Part shown: piece after piece, positions 40,893-53,715 of the stretch
Layout: each line of letters starts with the position of its first letter
How positions within the stretch are numbered: the stretch's first letter is position 1
Source of the DNA: Rutidosis leptorrhynchoides
Lineage: Eukaryota; Streptophyta; Magnoliopsida; Asterales; Asteraceae
DNA length: 64,000 bases
Reading direction: 5' to 3'
NCBI RefSeq assembly: GCF_046630445.1
Contig: NC_092339.1
Location: forward strand, 59,976,501-60,040,500
Program-made: the position numbers and the translations under genes
The notes under the pieces: model-generated
Database searches by the model: none
The model's input: only the letters and a program-made list of their open reading frames with translations
What the model was told of the DNA's origin: nothing

Positions 40893-41494
40893 TGATAATG
40901 CTAAAAACGAACATATATTTCATAGCATTATTCCTCAAGAAAGACAAGCTTTTAGTTGCAATTGTTCTATTTACAAGAGATATTCGTTTAAATAATAAAA
41001 GGTGAAGACAAAAGACAGATTCGACGAATTGAAGACGCAAACGACCAAAAAGCTCAAAAGAACAAAAGATAATCAAAAAGGTTCCAATTATTGATAAGAA
41101 ACGTCTCGAAATTACAAGAGTACAAGATTCAAAACGCAAAGTACAAAATATAAAATTGTACGCGAGGACGTTCGAAAATTCGGAACCGGGACCAGAGTCA
41201 ACTCTTAACGCTCGACGCAACCGACTAAAAATTACAAGTTAACTATGTATATAAATATAATATAATATATAATTAATTATATTAATTATATATATATTAT
41301 ATATATATTATTAAAACCGTCGGCAGCAAGAAACTCCAAGGGTGTGAGCTGTAAATACATCCTCCGCGACTCGCGGAGTTTGAAGGGGTTTTTGCCGCGA
41401 GTCGCGGAGCCCCAATTTTCAACTCTGGCTATAAAGCCAACCGAATTCTGATCAAATTTCATATCTTTTTTCTTCCTCTTCATACGTAAAACTT

Positions 41495-41525
<31 letters not shown>

Positions 41526-42881
41526 ATTTTAATTTTAATTTTAATTCTAATAATAAGGGTATGTTAGCGAATGTTGTAAGGGTGTAAGTCGAAATTCTGT
41601 CCGTGTAACGCTACGCTATTTTTAATCATTGTAAGTTATGTTCAACCTTTTTATATTAATGTCTCGTAGCTAAGTTATTATTATGCTTATTTAAAACGAA
41701 GTAATCATGATGTTGGGCTAATTACTAAAATTGGGTAATTGGGCTTTGTACCATAATTGGGGTTTGGACAAAAGAACGACACTTGTGGAAATTAGACTAT
41801 GGGCTATTAATGGGCTTTATATTTGTTTAACTAAATGAAAGTTTGTTAATGTTAATATAAAGATTTACAATTGGGCGTCCCTATAAATTACCATATACAC
41901 TCGATCGGACACGATGGGCGGGGTATTTATATGTACGAATAATCGTTCATTTAACCGGACACGGGAATGGATTAATAGCCACTAGAATAATTAAAACAGG
42001 GGTGAAATTACATTCAAGGGTAATTGGTGTAATTGTTAACAAAGTAGTAAAACCTTGGTTTACACGCAGTCGATAACCTGGTGTATTCATTAAACAAAGT
42101 ATTAAAACCTTGTTACAATTCGAATCCCCAATTAGTTGGAATATTTAACTTCGGGTATAATAATAATTTGACGAGGACACTCGCACTTTATATTTATGAC
42201 TGATGGACTGTTATGGACAAAAACCAGATGGACATATTGAATAATCCAGGACAAAGGACAATTAACCCATGGGCATAAAACTAAAATCAACACTTCAAAC
42301 ATCATGATTACGGAAGTTTAAATAAGCATAATTCTTTTATTTCATATTTAATTTCCTTTATTTTATATTTAATTGCACTTCTAATTATCGCACTTTTATT
42401 TATTGTTGTTTAATCGCATTTTTAATTATCGTACTTTTTAATTATCGCAAGTTTATCGCACTTTTATTATTCGCAATTTCATTATTGTTATTTACTTTAA
42501 GCTTTAATTTAAGTCTTGTATTTATATTTTACATTAGGTTTTAACTGCGACTAAAGTCTTAAAATCGACAAACCGGTCATTAAACGGTAAAAACCCCCCT
42601 TTATAATAATAATATTACTTATATATATATTTGTATTTTTATAAAAGTAAACTAATATAGCGTTGAGCTTTGTTTAAAGATTTCCCTGTGGAACGAACCG
42701 GACTTACTAAAAACTACACTACTGTACGATTAGGTACACTGCCTATAAGTGTTGTAGCAAGGTTTAAGTATATCCATTCTATAAATAAATAAATAAATAT
42801 CTTGTGTAAAATTGTATCGTATTAAATAGTATTTTCTGCTAAAATTTAATAACTATTTTATATACACCTCGCTTCACATCA
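40893..42881 (+). repeat. 5' LTR of the Athila-type element
   Basis: 1989 bp, TGATAATGCTAA...TCACATCA. It carries GC-rich palindromes at 41361-41412, followed by a TATA-like GCTATAAAGCC near 41429, so transcription probably starts shortly after. It ends next to the primer-binding site. Confidence 0.93.
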
Positions 42882-42889
42882 AGTATTTT

Positions 42890-42907
42890 TGGCGCCGCTG
42901 CCGGGGA
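42890..42907 (+). promoter_or_regulatory. Primer-binding site, Asp-tRNA type
   Basis: TGGCGCCGCTGCCGGGGA lies 8 bases past the LTR end and complements the 3' end of plant Asp-tRNA with one mismatch. Confidence 0.85.
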
Positions 42908-44313
42908 ACTATCTTAAAAGCCGGAAGCGCAACGCTAATATAAAAAAAAAAAAAAGATTTTTAGTTTACTTTTATTAAAATTCGCTTTTGTAAAAATACG
43001 TTTTAATTATTCGAAAAATATAAAAAGAAAAACAAAAATATATGTATTTTTAAGATTTTGTTAAATATTTAAGTTTTATAAGTTTCTGTATTTTTATTTT
43101 AGTTTATAAAAATATAACTTTTGTTTTAATATCTTTTATTTAATTAAAAAAAAAAAACAGAAAACAGAAAATAAAAAAAAAAAAATATATAAAAACGCGT
43201 AAAAATTTCAACCCTGTCAGCTGAAATTCTAAACCCCGCGACTCGCGGGGTTTTCCTCATTAATCACCGCAACTCGCGGAGATCATCTGACACGCGCACA
43301 GAAGCCCTAATTCTGCATTAATTACGGTTATTATTAATTAATTATTATTAAAACCTAATTATTATTATTATTATTATTAGTTTTAGTTTTATTTTTACTT
43401 TTTGTTTAATTTATGTATTTTGTTTAATTAGTTTTATTAAAATTGTAAAATTAATAGTTTAATAAAATAAATAATATAAAAATAATATTTTTATAAAAAT
43501 TGTACTTTTTACAACTTTTTGTATATTTTTATATTTTGTACCTTTTTAATCGTTGTAGCGTAATATTTGTATTTTTTTTTTTTTTTTTTTTAGCTCATTT
43601 TTAATTTTAAACTTAGTTTTTGCTATAGTTATTTTTACTCCTAGATTTTTAGGCTTTGCCGTAGAATTCCTTAAGTGCTTTTTCTTTAGACTAAGATTTA
43701 GGTGCTTTAGAATTTTGCGACGCCTTCTTAAGTTTTAGTTTCTTTTTAAGTTATTTCCATTTGGGATTTAATTTTTCCTGTAAGCTTTAATATTTTTAGA
43801 CCTTTTACTATGTATCAATTATCATTCCAATTAGTAATATCAATTTGCGATTATAATTTTAAGTTAGTTGTAGTAATAAGGTTAAATTAGTTAAGTATTT
43901 TTAAGTTTTTATAAGTTTCTTTTATTTTTCCGTCACCTTTTATTTTTCAACCATTTTTCTTTTTCGACCTTTTGCGACGAACTCTTTTTCTCTCTTATTT
44001 CTCGCTATTCTAGTTTTTAGGACTTAGAATTTTTTCTACTTCTTATCTAAATTTCTTAAAATTACGAAAATTTATTTTGAGTGGTTAAATTGATAGACAT
44101 CAAAATTTTCTGGTTCGTAGTAATAGTTGGATTTGTACGTGGACCGGGTTATTGGAGCCAAACAGTCCTCAATTATATTGAGACCAAACGAATCCTGCCC
44201 CTCTGCTGCATCTTTTGGCTATTCGAAACGTGGGCAAAATCAGAAAAGTCTATCGATTGGATAACTTATTATAATTTTTCTTTCCTTTTAAAAACTAATA
44301 GGATATTCAGTGA
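42908..44313 (+). other. Long untranslated leader of the Athila-type element
   Basis: About 1.4 kb, very AT-rich, with T and A homopolymers. It contains CCCCGCGACTCGCGGGG and a second weaker GC-rich palindrome (43235-43281), the same type as in the LTR. A short frame at 44081-44362 overlaps the Gag start and has no recognisable features. Confidence 0.7.
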
Positions 44314-47300
44314 ATGCACCGAGCAAGACGTTCACCACCTTTTGTACGTTCACCACCTGTAACTCGATCAAGACATCGTTTAACAAATATAACGGCCGTT
44401 GATTTTTCTTTAGAATCGTCATCCAGTCGACCAAGTACTTCAGTTCAAATTACCGATAATCCATTTTTTGAACCCGACCTCACAATTGAGAATCCGGAAA
44501 ATATTCAGGAACGGTTCGTAGATCCTGAACCATTAAACTTTCCTCCGGAACCACCAATCATTCAAACAGAGATTGTGGAGGAACGAACCATTAAATCTGA
44601 AGCATCTAGTGATACCGATTCAACAAATTCAATTATGGAGAATCTGGAACCTTTAAGTATGGAAGACCGAATGAGAGCTAAACGCACTGGCCAAGGTCAC
44701 GCAATTACTCATCCAGACATTAATGCGCCAGATTATGAAATCAAAGGACAAATTCTACACATGGTGACTAATCAATGCCAATTTAGTGGTGCGCCGAAGG
44801 AAGATCCAAATGAACATCTACGTACCTTTAATAGGATCTGCACACTATTTAAAATCCGAGAAGTGGAGGATGAACAGATATATCTCATGTTATTTCCCTG
44901 GACTTTAAAGGGAGAAGCCAAAGATTGGTTGGAATCGTTACCTGAAGGGGCGATTGATACATGGGATGTTTTAATTGACAAATTTCTTAAGCAATTCTTT
45001 CCTGCATCTAAAGCCGTAAGACTTCAAGCAGAAATTGTTACGTTCACACAGAAACCAAATGAAACTCTATATGAGGCGTGGACAAGATATGGAAAGTTGT
45101 TAAGAGGATGTCCGCAACATGGTTTAGACACCTGTCAAATAGTACAAATATTCTACCAAGGATGCGACATCACTACAAGAAAAGACATAGATATAGCAGC
45201 TGGTGGTTCTATTATGAAGAAAACCGAAACTGATGCTTACAAAATTATTGATAACACTGCTTCCCACTCACATGAGTGGCACCAAGAAAAAGATATCATT
45301 AGATCATCTAAAGCAGCTAGAGCCGATTCTAGCCATGACTTAGATTCCATTTCCGCAAAGATAGATGCTGTGGAGAGACGAATGGAAAAGATGACTAAAG
45401 ATATTCACTCAATACGAATTAGTTGTGAGCAGTGTGGAGGACCACATTTGACAAAAGATTGTCTCAGTATTGAATTAACAATGGAACAAAGAGAGAATAT
45501 TTCATACATAAACCAAAGGCCTGGAAATAATTATCAGAATAATTATCAACCGCCAAGACCGATTTACAATCAAAACCAGAATTATAACCGAAATATTCCA
45601 TACAACAACCAACAAGGTCTTAGCAATCAACAAGTATCCAATAATACTTACAATCAGCAAAGACCAAATTTTCAAAACAAACCACCACAACAAACCGATG
45701 ATAAAAAGCCGAATTTAGAAGATATGATGACGAAGCTAGTTGAAACTCAAACGCAGTTTTTCACATCTCAAAAACAAACCAATGAACAAAATGCTCAAGC
45801 ATTTAGAAATCAACAAGCTTCTATTCAAAATCTGGAACAAGAAGTAAGTAACCTAGCAAGGTTAATAGGTGAAAGAAAACCGGGAAGTTTACCTAGTGAT
45901 ACAAATGCTAACCCCAGGAATGAAACAGCTAAAGCTATTACCACAAGAAGTGGTACAACACTTAAATCACCTGAAATACCTGTAACTTCTGATGAAACTA
46001 TTCCTACTCCACAAGAACCACAACCTGATCAAGATAAGGAAAAAGAACCGGTAGTTGAAAAGGTTAATGAAGATAACACAGTTAAGGATAAACCTTATGT
46101 TAAACCATACCAACCACCACTTCCTTATCCGAGTAAAATGAAGAAAGAAAAACTTGAAGCCGAGCAATCCAAATTCTTGGATATGTTTAAACAGATAAAT
46201 GTAAATCTTCCTTTCATTGATGTAATTTCAGGAATGCCTAGATATGCTAAATTCTTGAAAGATCTAATCACGAATAGAAGGAAAATGGAAGAACTCTCGG
46301 CTGTTACTATGAATGCTAATTGTTCAGCAGTGCTGTTGAATAAGATACCAGAAAAACTATCTGATCCAGGAAGTTTCACAATTCCATATTTTCTGGGTAG
46401 TCTTAGTTCAATAGAAGCATTGGCAGACTTAGGTGCTAGTATAAATCTAATGCCGTATTCACTATACGCTAAACTAGACCTTGGAGAATTGAAACCAACC
46501 AGAATAAGCATACAACTAGCCGATAGATCAATAAAATATCCTAGAGGGATAATGGAGAACATGCTAGTTAAAGTTGGTACTTTAGTATTTCCAGTAGACT
46601 TTGTTGTTCTGGACATGGAAGAAGATTCTCAAGTTCCTCTCATATTAGGAAGACCATTCTTAAACACGGCTAAAGCAATGATAGACGTGTTCGGTAAGAA
46701 ACTGACCCTAAGTATAGAGGATGAGAGTGTTACCTTTTCAGTTGATAGAGCAATGCAACAACCACAATCTGCAGATGATACATGTTATTATATTCAAACT
46801 ATAGATGCACATGCAGAATTATTAGAAGAATTTCCAGAATTACAAGGAACAGGAGAATGTTCTTTAGGAGAAGGTAATGAACCAATTGATGAAGCTGAAA
46901 TGTTAGCTACACTCATAGCTAATGGATATGAACCAACAACAGAAGAAATTCAAATGCTAAAAGAAGAAGACAGATATCGATATAAATCATCAATAGAAGA
47001 ACCTCCGAAATTAGAGTTAAAGCCACTTCCAAACCATTTGGAATACGCTTATTTACATGGTGAATCTGAATTACCTGTAATAATATCGTCTTCTCTTACT
47101 GAAAATGAGAAATCACAACTCATTTCTGTGTTGAAAGCTCATAAACCAGCCATTGCATGGAAGATTCATGATATTAAAGGAATAAGTCCTTCGTATTGCA
47201 CACATAAAATCCTTATGGAAGAAGGTCATAAAACGTATGTGCAACGCCAACGAAGACTAAATCCTAATATGCAAGATGTAGTTAAGAAAGAGATTATTAA

Positions 47301-49920
47301 ACTGCTAGATGCAGGTTTGATATATCCAATTTCTGATAGTCCATGGGTAAGCCCAGTTCAATGCGTGCCTAAGAAGGGTGGCATGACTGTCATCACAAAT
47401 GAGAAAAATGAGCTTATTCCTACTAGGACTGTAACAGGATGGCGTGTATGTATTGATTATAGAAAATTAAATGACGCCACCAGAAAAGATCACTTTCCCT
47501 TACCTTTCATAGATCAAATGTTGGAAAGATTAGCCGGAAATAGTTACAATTGTTTTCTAGATGGATTTTCCGGATATTTTCAAATTCCAATAGCACCCGA
47601 AGATCAAGAGAAAACCACATTCACGTGCCCTTATGGTACTTTTGCTTACAAACGCATGCCATTTGGACTTTGTAACGCCCCTGCAACCTTTCAAAGGTGT
47701 ATGATGGCGATTTTTCACGACATGATAGAAGAATGCATGGAAGTATTCATGGATGACTTTTCAGTCTTCGGTGATACATTTAAATCATGTCTAGTTAATC
47801 TGGAACGAATGCTAATTAGATGCGAAAAATCAAATCTAGTACTTAATTGGGAGAAATGCCATTTCATGGTTAAAGAAGGCATCGTTCTTGGACATAAAAT
47901 TTCAAAAGAAGGAATCGAAGTGGATAGAGCTAAAGTAGATGTAATTGCTAAACTTCCACATCCCACTAATGTTAGAGGAGTTAGGAGTTTTCTAGGGCAT
48001 GCCGGTTTTTACCGACGTTTCATAAAAGATTTTTCTAAAATTGCCACTCCTATGAATAAACTCCTAGAAAAGGATGCGCCATTCATCTTTTCAGATGAGT
48101 GTATCAAATCTTTTAATATTCTTAAAGAAAAACTCACTAATGCACCAATCATGATAACACCAAATTGGAATCTACCATTTGAACTAATGTGCGATGCAAG
48201 TGATTTTGCAATGGGAGCCGTTTTAGGACAAAGGATTGAAAAACGATTTCAACCTATATACTATGCTAGTAAGACGTTACAAGGAGCACAAACGAACTAT
48301 ACAACTACTGAAAAAGAACTCCTTGCTATTGTCTTTGCTTTTGACAAATTTCGATCATATCTCGTTCTAGCAAAAACGGTGGTCTATACCGACCATTCTG
48401 CTCTTAGATACCTATTTTCAAAACAAGATGCTAAACCAAGATTAATCCGTTGGATCTTACTCTTACAAGAGTTTGATATTGAAATCAGAGATAAAAGAGG
48501 AGCAGAAAATCTAGCCGCTGATCATCTTTCTCGTCTTGAAAATCCCGAATTAGAAGTTCTAAATGAATCAGCCATACAAGACAACTTTCCTGATGAATAT
48601 CTATTGAAGATAGATTATAAAGAAATTCCATGGTTTGCAGACTATGCAAACTACTTAGTTTGTGGATTCCTTGAAAAAGGATTATCGTACCAAAGACGAA
48701 AGAAATTCTTCAGTGATATAAAACACTATTTCTGGGAAGATCCACATTTGTTTAAAAGTTGTCCCGATGGAATAATACGCCGATGTGTATTTGGAGATGA
48801 AGCTAGTAAAATATTAAACCATTGTCACACAGGACCAACAGGAGGGCATTATGGGCCTCAACTAACAGCAAGAAAAGTTTATGAAGCTGGATTCTATTGG
48901 CCTACAATTTACAAAGACGCACACCTTCTTTGCAAATCCTGTGATGCATGTCAAAGGGCCGGAAAAATAAGTCAACGTGATGAAATGCCACAAAATGTCA
49001 TCCAAGTATGTGAAGTATTTGACATTTGGGGTATTGACTTTATGGGTCCATTTCCAAAATCTCATAATAATCTATATATACTCGTAGCCATTGATTATGT
49101 ATCTAAATGGGCGGAAGCACAAGCTCTCCCAACTAACGATGCACGAGTTGTAGTCAACTTTTTAAAACGTCTTTTTGCAAGGTTTGGAACACCGAAAGCT
49201 TTAATAAGTGATCGGGGTACTCATTTCTGTAATAATCAACTTGAGAAAGTTCTTAAAAGATATGGAGTAACTCATAAAATCTCCACCGCATATCATCCAC
49301 AAACAAGTGGACAAGTTGAAAATACCAACCGAGCTTTAAAACGTATTCTAGAGAAAACCGTAGGATCAAATCCGAAGGAATGGTCCATTAAATTGGAAGA
49401 TGCACTCTGGGCTTTTAGAACAGCCTACAAAACTCCAATTGGAACCACACCTTTTAGACTTGTTTATGGAAAAGCATGTCATCTTCCAGTAGAAATTGAA
49501 CACAAAGCATTTTGGGCTTTGAAGACATGTAATCTTGATTTACATGAAGCCGGACATCTACGATTAAGTCAACTAAACGAATTAGAAGAATTAAGACATG
49601 AAGCATACGAAAATTCGTTAATCTATAAAGAAAGAACGAAGAAATGGCATGATAAAAGAATCAGAAGTTCAAAGGAATTTAAAGAAGGAGACAGAGTTCT
49701 TCTTTTCAATTCACGATTCAAGCTATTTCCTGGAAAATTGAAATCAAGATGGTCTGGACCATTCATAGTCAAAAGAGTTTTCCCATACGGAACGATAGAA
49801 TTGATAAATTCAAATGGGATTGAATTTAAAGTTAATGGTCACAGAGTTAAACATTACATACATGGTCCGATGGAAGTCGACAACGAAGTTAATCACAATT
49901 TCGATACCACAGCTAACTAA
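44314..49920 (+). CDS. Gag-Pol polyprotein of the Athila-type element
   Basis: One open frame of 1868 residues. In order: a retrotransposon Gag domain (about 165-290, with [15 protein letters not shown]); a CCHC knuckle [13 protein letters not shown] (about 371-383); an Asn/Gln-rich linker; an aspartic protease around [13 protein letters not shown] (about 706); reverse transcriptase ([10 protein letters not shown] near 1045, [10 protein letters not shown] near 1143); RNase H ([14 protein letters not shown] near 1292); an HHCC integrase N-domain (about 1503-1550); and the integrase core ([32 protein letters not shown], about 1570-1675). It should make the particle and the replication enzymes. 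Length and order are normal for a fused Gag-Pol of this lineage. Confidence 0.93.
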   Translation: MHRARRSPPFVRSPPVTRSRHRLTNITAVDFSLESSSSRPSTSVQITDNPFFEPDLTIENPENIQERFVDPEPLNFPPEPPIIQTEIVEERTIKSEASSDTDSTNSIMENLEPLSMEDRMRAKRTGQGHAITHPDINAPDYEIKGQILHMVTNQCQFSGAPKEDPNEHLRTFNRICTLFKIREVEDEQIYLMLFPWTLKGEAKDWLESLPEGAIDTWDVLIDKFLKQFFPASKAVRLQAEIVTFTQKPNETLYEAWTRYGKLLRGCPQHGLDTCQIVQIFYQGCDITTRKDIDIAAGGSIMKKTETDAYKIIDNTASHSHEWHQEKDIIRSSKAARADSSHDLDSISAKIDAVERRMEKMTKDIHSIRISCEQCGGPHLTKDCLSIELTMEQRENISYINQRPGNNYQNNYQPPRPIYNQNQNYNRNIPYNNQQGLSNQQVSNNTYNQQRPNFQNKPPQQTDDKKPNLEDMMTKLVETQTQFFTSQKQTNEQNAQAFRNQQASIQNLEQEVSNLARLIGERKPGSLPSDTNANPRNETAKAITTRSGTTLKSPEIPVTSDETIPTPQEPQPDQDKEKEPVVEKVNEDNTVKDKPYVKPYQPPLPYPSKMKKEKLEAEQSKFLDMFKQINVNLPFIDVISGMPRYAKFLKDLITNRRKMEELSAVTMNANCSAVLLNKIPEKLSDPGSFTIPYFLGSLSSIEALADLGASINLMPYSLYAKLDLGELKPTRISIQLADRSIKYPRGIMENMLVKVGTLVFPVDFVVLDMEEDSQVPLILGRPFLNTAKAMIDVFGKKLTLSIEDESVTFSVDRAMQQPQSADDTCYYIQTIDAHAELLEEFPELQGTGECSLGEGNEPIDEAEMLATLIANGYEPTTEEIQMLKEEDRYRYKSSIEEPPKLELKPLPNHLEYAYLHGESELPVIISSSLTENEKSQLISVLKAHKPAIAWKIHDIKGISPSYCTHKILMEEGHKTYVQRQRRLNPNMQDVVKKEIIKLLDAGLIYPISDSPWVSPVQCVPKKGGMTVITNEKNELIPTRTVTGWRVCIDYRKLNDATRKDHFPLPFIDQMLERLAGNSYNCFLDGFSGYFQIPIAPEDQEKTTFTCPYGTFAYKRMPFGLCNAPATFQRCMMAIFHDMIEECMEVFMDDFSVFGDTFKSCLVNLERMLIRCEKSNLVLNWEKCHFMVKEGIVLGHKISKEGIEVDRAKVDVIAKLPHPTNVRGVRSFLGHAGFYRRFIKDFSKIATPMNKLLEKDAPFIFSDECIKSFNILKEKLTNAPIMITPNWNLPFELMCDASDFAMGAVLGQRIEKRFQPIYYASKTLQGAQTNYTTTEKELLAIVFAFDKFRSYLVLAKTVVYTDHSALRYLFSKQDAKPRLIRWILLLQEFDIEIRDKRGAENLAADHLSRLENPELEVLNESAIQDNFPDEYLLKIDYKEIPWFADYANYLVCGFLEKGLSYQRRKKFFSDIKHYFWEDPHLFKSCPDGIIRRCVFGDEASKILNHCHTGPTGGHYGPQLTARKVYEAGFYWPTIYKDAHLLCKSCDACQRAGKISQRDEMPQNVIQVCEVFDIWGIDFMGPFPKSHNNLYILVAIDYVSKWAEAQALPTNDARVVVNFLKRLFARFGTPKALISDRGTHFCNNQLEKVLKRYGVTHKISTAYHPQTSGQVENTNRALKRILEKTVGSNPKEWSIKLEDALWAFRTAYKTPIGTTPFRLVYGKACHLPVEIEHKAFWALKTCNLDLHEAGHLRLSQLNELEELRHEAYENSLIYKERTKKWHDKRIRSSKEFKEGDRVLLFNSRFKLFPGKLKSRWSGPFIVKRVFPYGTIELINSNGIEFKVNGHRVKHYIHGPMEVDNEVNHNFDTTAN

Positions 49921-50091
49921 GTGTGGGGAGAATCAAGTCTTTAAAGGATAATATGTATTTCTGTTAGAGTTAGATTGTCTGTTTTCGTGTAGTTCTCGAA
50001 AATGGAACACGTATGGTCTTTCCCTAGCAGACCCTAAAGAACTAGTCTTCTCCCCCCATTCTGAATTTTTATTTTTTTAGGTTTTTACGAT

Positions 50092-50508
50092 ATGAAGACT
50101 GCCTGTGAACTAAACCATGGTCTAATGCTACACTCTTTGATCACTAAACGAAATAATGACATACTACCGAGCGAATTAGTATCAGTAATCAGAGAAAGAA
50201 TGGACGGAGTTAGAAAAGGATCCAGATGCGAAGATAATAAGTTACAATTTGGTAAAGGAAAATCAAAATCCGCAGCGAAAAGAAGAGCACGACACCTAGA
50301 ACGATGTCACAAATGCGGAAAATGGTCACATGGAGGTAAATGTTCAAATAATCAAACCTATTCAAATACCGAATTTGTTACTTTATGCAGAGACGGACCG
50401 TTCATATGTTTAGAAGAAAAGACACTGAATGCTCGAGGTTACGCCTTTGGAGCCATGGAAAACCAATTAAACCGACTATCTTATGAATGGAATAGATCAT
50501 ATAACTAA
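50092..50508 (+). CDS. Small basic Zn-knuckle-like ORF of the Athila-type element
   Basis: An open frame of 138 residues, 171 bp after the Gag-Pol stop, with an ATG start. A Lys/Arg-rich stretch (GKGKSKSAAKRRARHLER) leads into CHKCGKWSHGGKC, a Cys-Cys-His-Cys arrangement like a short zinc knuckle, and then a neutral tail. I do not recognise the family. Basic plus knuckle suggests nucleic-acid binding. It could instead be a displaced part of an ancestral Gag or an unrelated captured frame. Confidence 0.55.
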   Translation: MKTACELNHGLMLHSLITKRNNDILPSELVSVIRERMDGVRKGSRCEDNKLQFGKGKSKSAAKRRARHLERCHKCGKWSHGGKCSNNQTYSNTEFVTLCRDGPFICLEEKTLNARGYAFGAMENQLNRLSYEWNRSYN

Positions 50509-52368
50509 GAAATCTATTTCACAGGTATGTCTGTACAGTTTTTATTTTTATTTTTATTTTTAACCTTTTGATAATAAACGCTAATTTGTTCGCTAAAAAG
50601 TATTAAATTGGTATTGAATAAAATTAGGTTTGGCGACCGAAATTATTGATATCATTCAAAAATTTATTACATCACTGCGAAATTTAACGTTTATTCTTAA
50701 GGTATAAATATCTTTAAACAATCAACCCAAAATATTTCAAAAATTCGTCATGAGTTAAATTAGGTCTTGGAACCGAAATTACTTTACCGAAAAGAGGGGC
50801 GCATATTTTTGATAATATTTGATTGATTAAAGTGGAATAAAAAGACAAAAAGATTTTTAATTTTATTTTTAAAATTAATATTTAAATCTTAAATTAATAT
50901 TGTAAACTTTGTAAAAACAATATATTTAAAATTGTAAATATTTGAAAAAATAATATAAATTTGATATGAATTTATAAATTTTTAAATTAAGTTTGGTGTG
51001 AACTTTTAATTTTTAAAATATGAATTTTTAATTTTATGCATTTCAAATTTTAAGTTTGGTGTGAATTTTTAATTTTTAATTTTGAATTTTATATTTAAGT
51101 TGTGTGAATTTAAAAACAAAAATTTACTTTATCTCATTAAGTTAAAAATATGATTTTTAAAATTCGTCGTAAGTTGAAGACTAGGTCTTTGAACCGAAAT
51201 TGCTTTACCCGAAGGAGGGACGAGAACTTTTATTATCATTATTTTTAATCTTATTGATTTAAAGTATGCCAAAAACATTGAAAAAACCCAAAAATCTTAG
51301 CTTTTAAAACAATCGCTACAAAAAGACAAATTTTAAAATTTTGTCGAGGGACGGACTAGGACATCGATCCGAAACGACCTCGTCCTAAATAACAAGGAAA
51401 ACAAAATTTTAAAATTAATTTCTTAATTGTTTTATAAGTTAAAGATTATAAAAAAAAAAAAAAAAAAAAGAGCAAACTCCGCGACTCGCGGAGTTTGAAG
51501 TACAAAACCTCCGCGACTCGCGGAGGGACCAAAAATCAGAAAAAAAAATAATAAAACGAGCTGCACGATCAGTTCACTCTCCCACACTCAAAAACACTGC
51601 AAAATAACAGCGAAAACCCACGAAAAAACCCGAAAATCACCCCTAAAAATCCCAATTTTTAACCGTTAATCACCAAATTTTTTGCTAAAATCATGTTGAG
51701 AAGGATGCTATCTAAGAATTACTCAAGAAAAACGGTAAATTTCTACACCTAAACACCATTAATTCGAAATTAGGTGTTCTTGAGCTATTTTTTCCCCAAT
51801 TTGATTTTGATGCTTTTTAGTGTAATTAAGCTTAAATTGTTTATGTATTATGCTTGTATAACCTAGATTGATGCTGTTTAACATGATTAGAAGCCTTAAA
51901 CTTCAAATTTTGAATAATCTAGGGTTTGTGTTCTTGAGCAATTTGGGGCTTTTTGATATAAACAGGTTATGGCCGATTTTTGTCATGAATTATTGCTAAA
52001 TTAAGTAGTGTAACATGTCTAGGTAGTTAAATGATCCAAACTTTGAGCCTAAACATGATTTTGAGAATTAAAGTGGACTTTTTCAAGTCCGAAATTCATG
52101 AACTTGATTTTTGAAAGATAATGCCATTTGAGACTTGTTTGATTGCTAGTAATGATTATTTTGACATGTTATTTGAGTTGAATGCTTATGAACTTGGCGA
52201 AAATTTTCGTATATGCTTATTTGAAAAAGTGTAGATTTGATAAAAATGTGAAAATAAGCTTAAGTTTGATATAAATTGATAATGTCATTGTAATTATTTT
52301 GATTGATGATTTTGCTGACACTAATGCATATTTGGATGCACAAAATTTGTGTTTGATGTGTTTTGCAG
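50509..52368 (+). other. Non-coding spacer between the second and third frames
   Basis: About 1.86 kb, AT-rich. It contains degenerate repeats around a core like AGGTCTTGGAACCGAAATT (50621, 50761, 51182, 51349) and two CTCCGCGACTCGCGGAG palindromes (51478-51526). An intron-like stretch follows, from GGTAAATTTC near 51734 to TTTTGCAG at 52361-52368. Confidence 0.65.
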
Positions 52369-53715
52369 AATGAAAGGGGTGAATCTTCATCCCAAACCCG
52401 CAATGCTCCTGCCGAGAATTTGGAACAACAGGAGGTAGATAACTACTACAAGCAGGATGTACCTCATCCAGTCATGACCTTTTCCGATATGCATTTGGAA
52501 GAGTTGCACCCGAACCTGCGATTTGACAGACTTTGGATAGATTATCCAAAATATCAACGGGGTTTGCATACTCTTCACTCTAAGGTTGTTGAGGTACCGA
52601 GGGTCATAGAATGGGGACCCTTAGAAGCTGTAGAATTGGCCGGGCCAATTAGGGAATTACTAGTACAGAGGTATGATAATTCTTCTTTTAATGACTGGAT
52701 ATGTTTATTCACCATACGCAGACCTGTATATAAAGTATGGTGTGAAGAGTTGTTATGTAGTATAGAGTTGAATGATCGGGTAGCTAGTTTAACCGATCGT
52801 TCTTTTATTAGATTTTTGTTAGGCGGTTCGATGCGCCACATGTCTTTACTGGACATGGCTCAGGCTTTACGTATATATACGCCTGAGGAGTTAGCGTCTG
52901 CCGATTGTAGAGGATTGATACTAAACGGTAGAAAGATAGATGAAAATTTTGATACACACGGTGTGTGGAGTCAAATGACAAGCCATCACCGTTTCAAAGG
53001 GGGAAACTACTCTTATTTGGATATAGATAGAGCCGAATTAAGAGTGATACATAGGTTTTTAGCTAATTCGATTACACAAAGGGGTAAAAACAAAGAAAAG
53101 GTAAATGAACAAGATTTGTTTTACCATATGTGTATTCGAGACCCACAGAGCGCTGTAAGTATACCATATTGTGTGGATTATTATTTATCAGCTATGGTTC
53201 GGGGGATGCGACCACATAGCATAATAGGAGGTGGTATTTTTATTACTTTGATTGGTGAATATCTCGGTGTGGATATAAGTCGGGGGGGATTATTACTAGA
53301 AGAGCCGGAACCCCGCGATACTATAGGTTTAAATGTATACCATGGTGCGAAAGTTTTGAAGCGGCGAAATAACGCCGCAGTACGATACCATGGTAGACAT
53401 CCACAGGTGGAGAGAAACCAGGAACAAGGTAATGTAGGAGGGGGGAATGAGATGCAAGAAATGCATAGGTTTATAGCTTCTCAGGAATACGAAAATGCTA
53501 GACAGAGAGCATTTGAAGATTGGCAAGTTCATCAGAACCAGATCATAGCGCATTGCCAACATATAGGTAGAAACTATATTCCTACACCGAAACCCGTCTT
53601 CCCTCCTTGGTCGATAGAGATGCAGCCACCATATCCTACGTATGACCCTGCCGAAGCATTCTATAGCACTTATGGTTATGCGTGGAACCCCTATTGGTAC
53701 CAATATCATCCTTAG
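52369..53715 (+). CDS. Third frame of the Athila-type element (ATHILA ORF1-like)
   Basis: About 449 codons open to 53715. The protein is soluble-looking with no clear signal peptide or transmembrane helix. It has LHPNLRFDRLWIDYPKYQRG near the start and RELLVQRYDNSSFNDWICLF, a central part (RFLLGGSMRHMSLLDMAQAL) and a Tyr/Pro-rich tail. The style resembles the ATHILA ORF1 / plant transposon protein families. Its position downstream of pol is where Athila elements carry an env-like ORF. There is no in-frame ATG at the beginning. The frame opens right after a splice-acceptor-like TTTTGCAG, so expression from a spliced subgenomic RNA, as known for env-class plant Gypsy elements, is plausible. Function is unknown. 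Confidence 0.6.
   Translation, partial: NERGESSSQTRNAPAENLEQQEVDNYYKQDVPHPVMTFSDMHLEELHPNLRFDRLWIDYPKYQRGLHTLHSKVVEVPRVIEWGPLEAVELAGPIRELLVQRYDNSSFNDWICLFTIRRPVYKVWCEELLCSIELNDRVASLTDRSFIRFLLGGSMRHMSLLDMAQALRIYTPEELASADCRGLILNGRKIDENFDTHGVWSQMTSHHRFKGGNYSYLDIDRAELRVIHRFLANSITQRGKNKEKVNEQDLFYHMCIRDPQSAVSIPYCVDYYLSAMVRGMRPHSIIGGGIFITLIGEYLGVDISRGGLLLEEPEPRDTIGLNVYHGAKVLKRRNNAAVRYHGRHPQVERNQEQGNVGGGNEMQEMHRFIASQEYENARQRAFEDWQVHQNQIIAHCQHIGRNYIPTPKPVFPPWSIEMQPPYPTYDPAEAFYSTYGYAWNPYWYQYHP

Noticed and set aside
40888-41220. A 110-118-residue frame antisense to transcription, repeated at 33062, 40888 and 55773
   Set aside because: It recurs only because the LTRs are copies of each other. Its composition is that of the LTR, and no protein features are visible.
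44081-44362. 93-codon frame overlapping the start of Gag-Pol
   Set aside because: Out of frame with Gag and without recognisable features. It is best seen as leader sequence.
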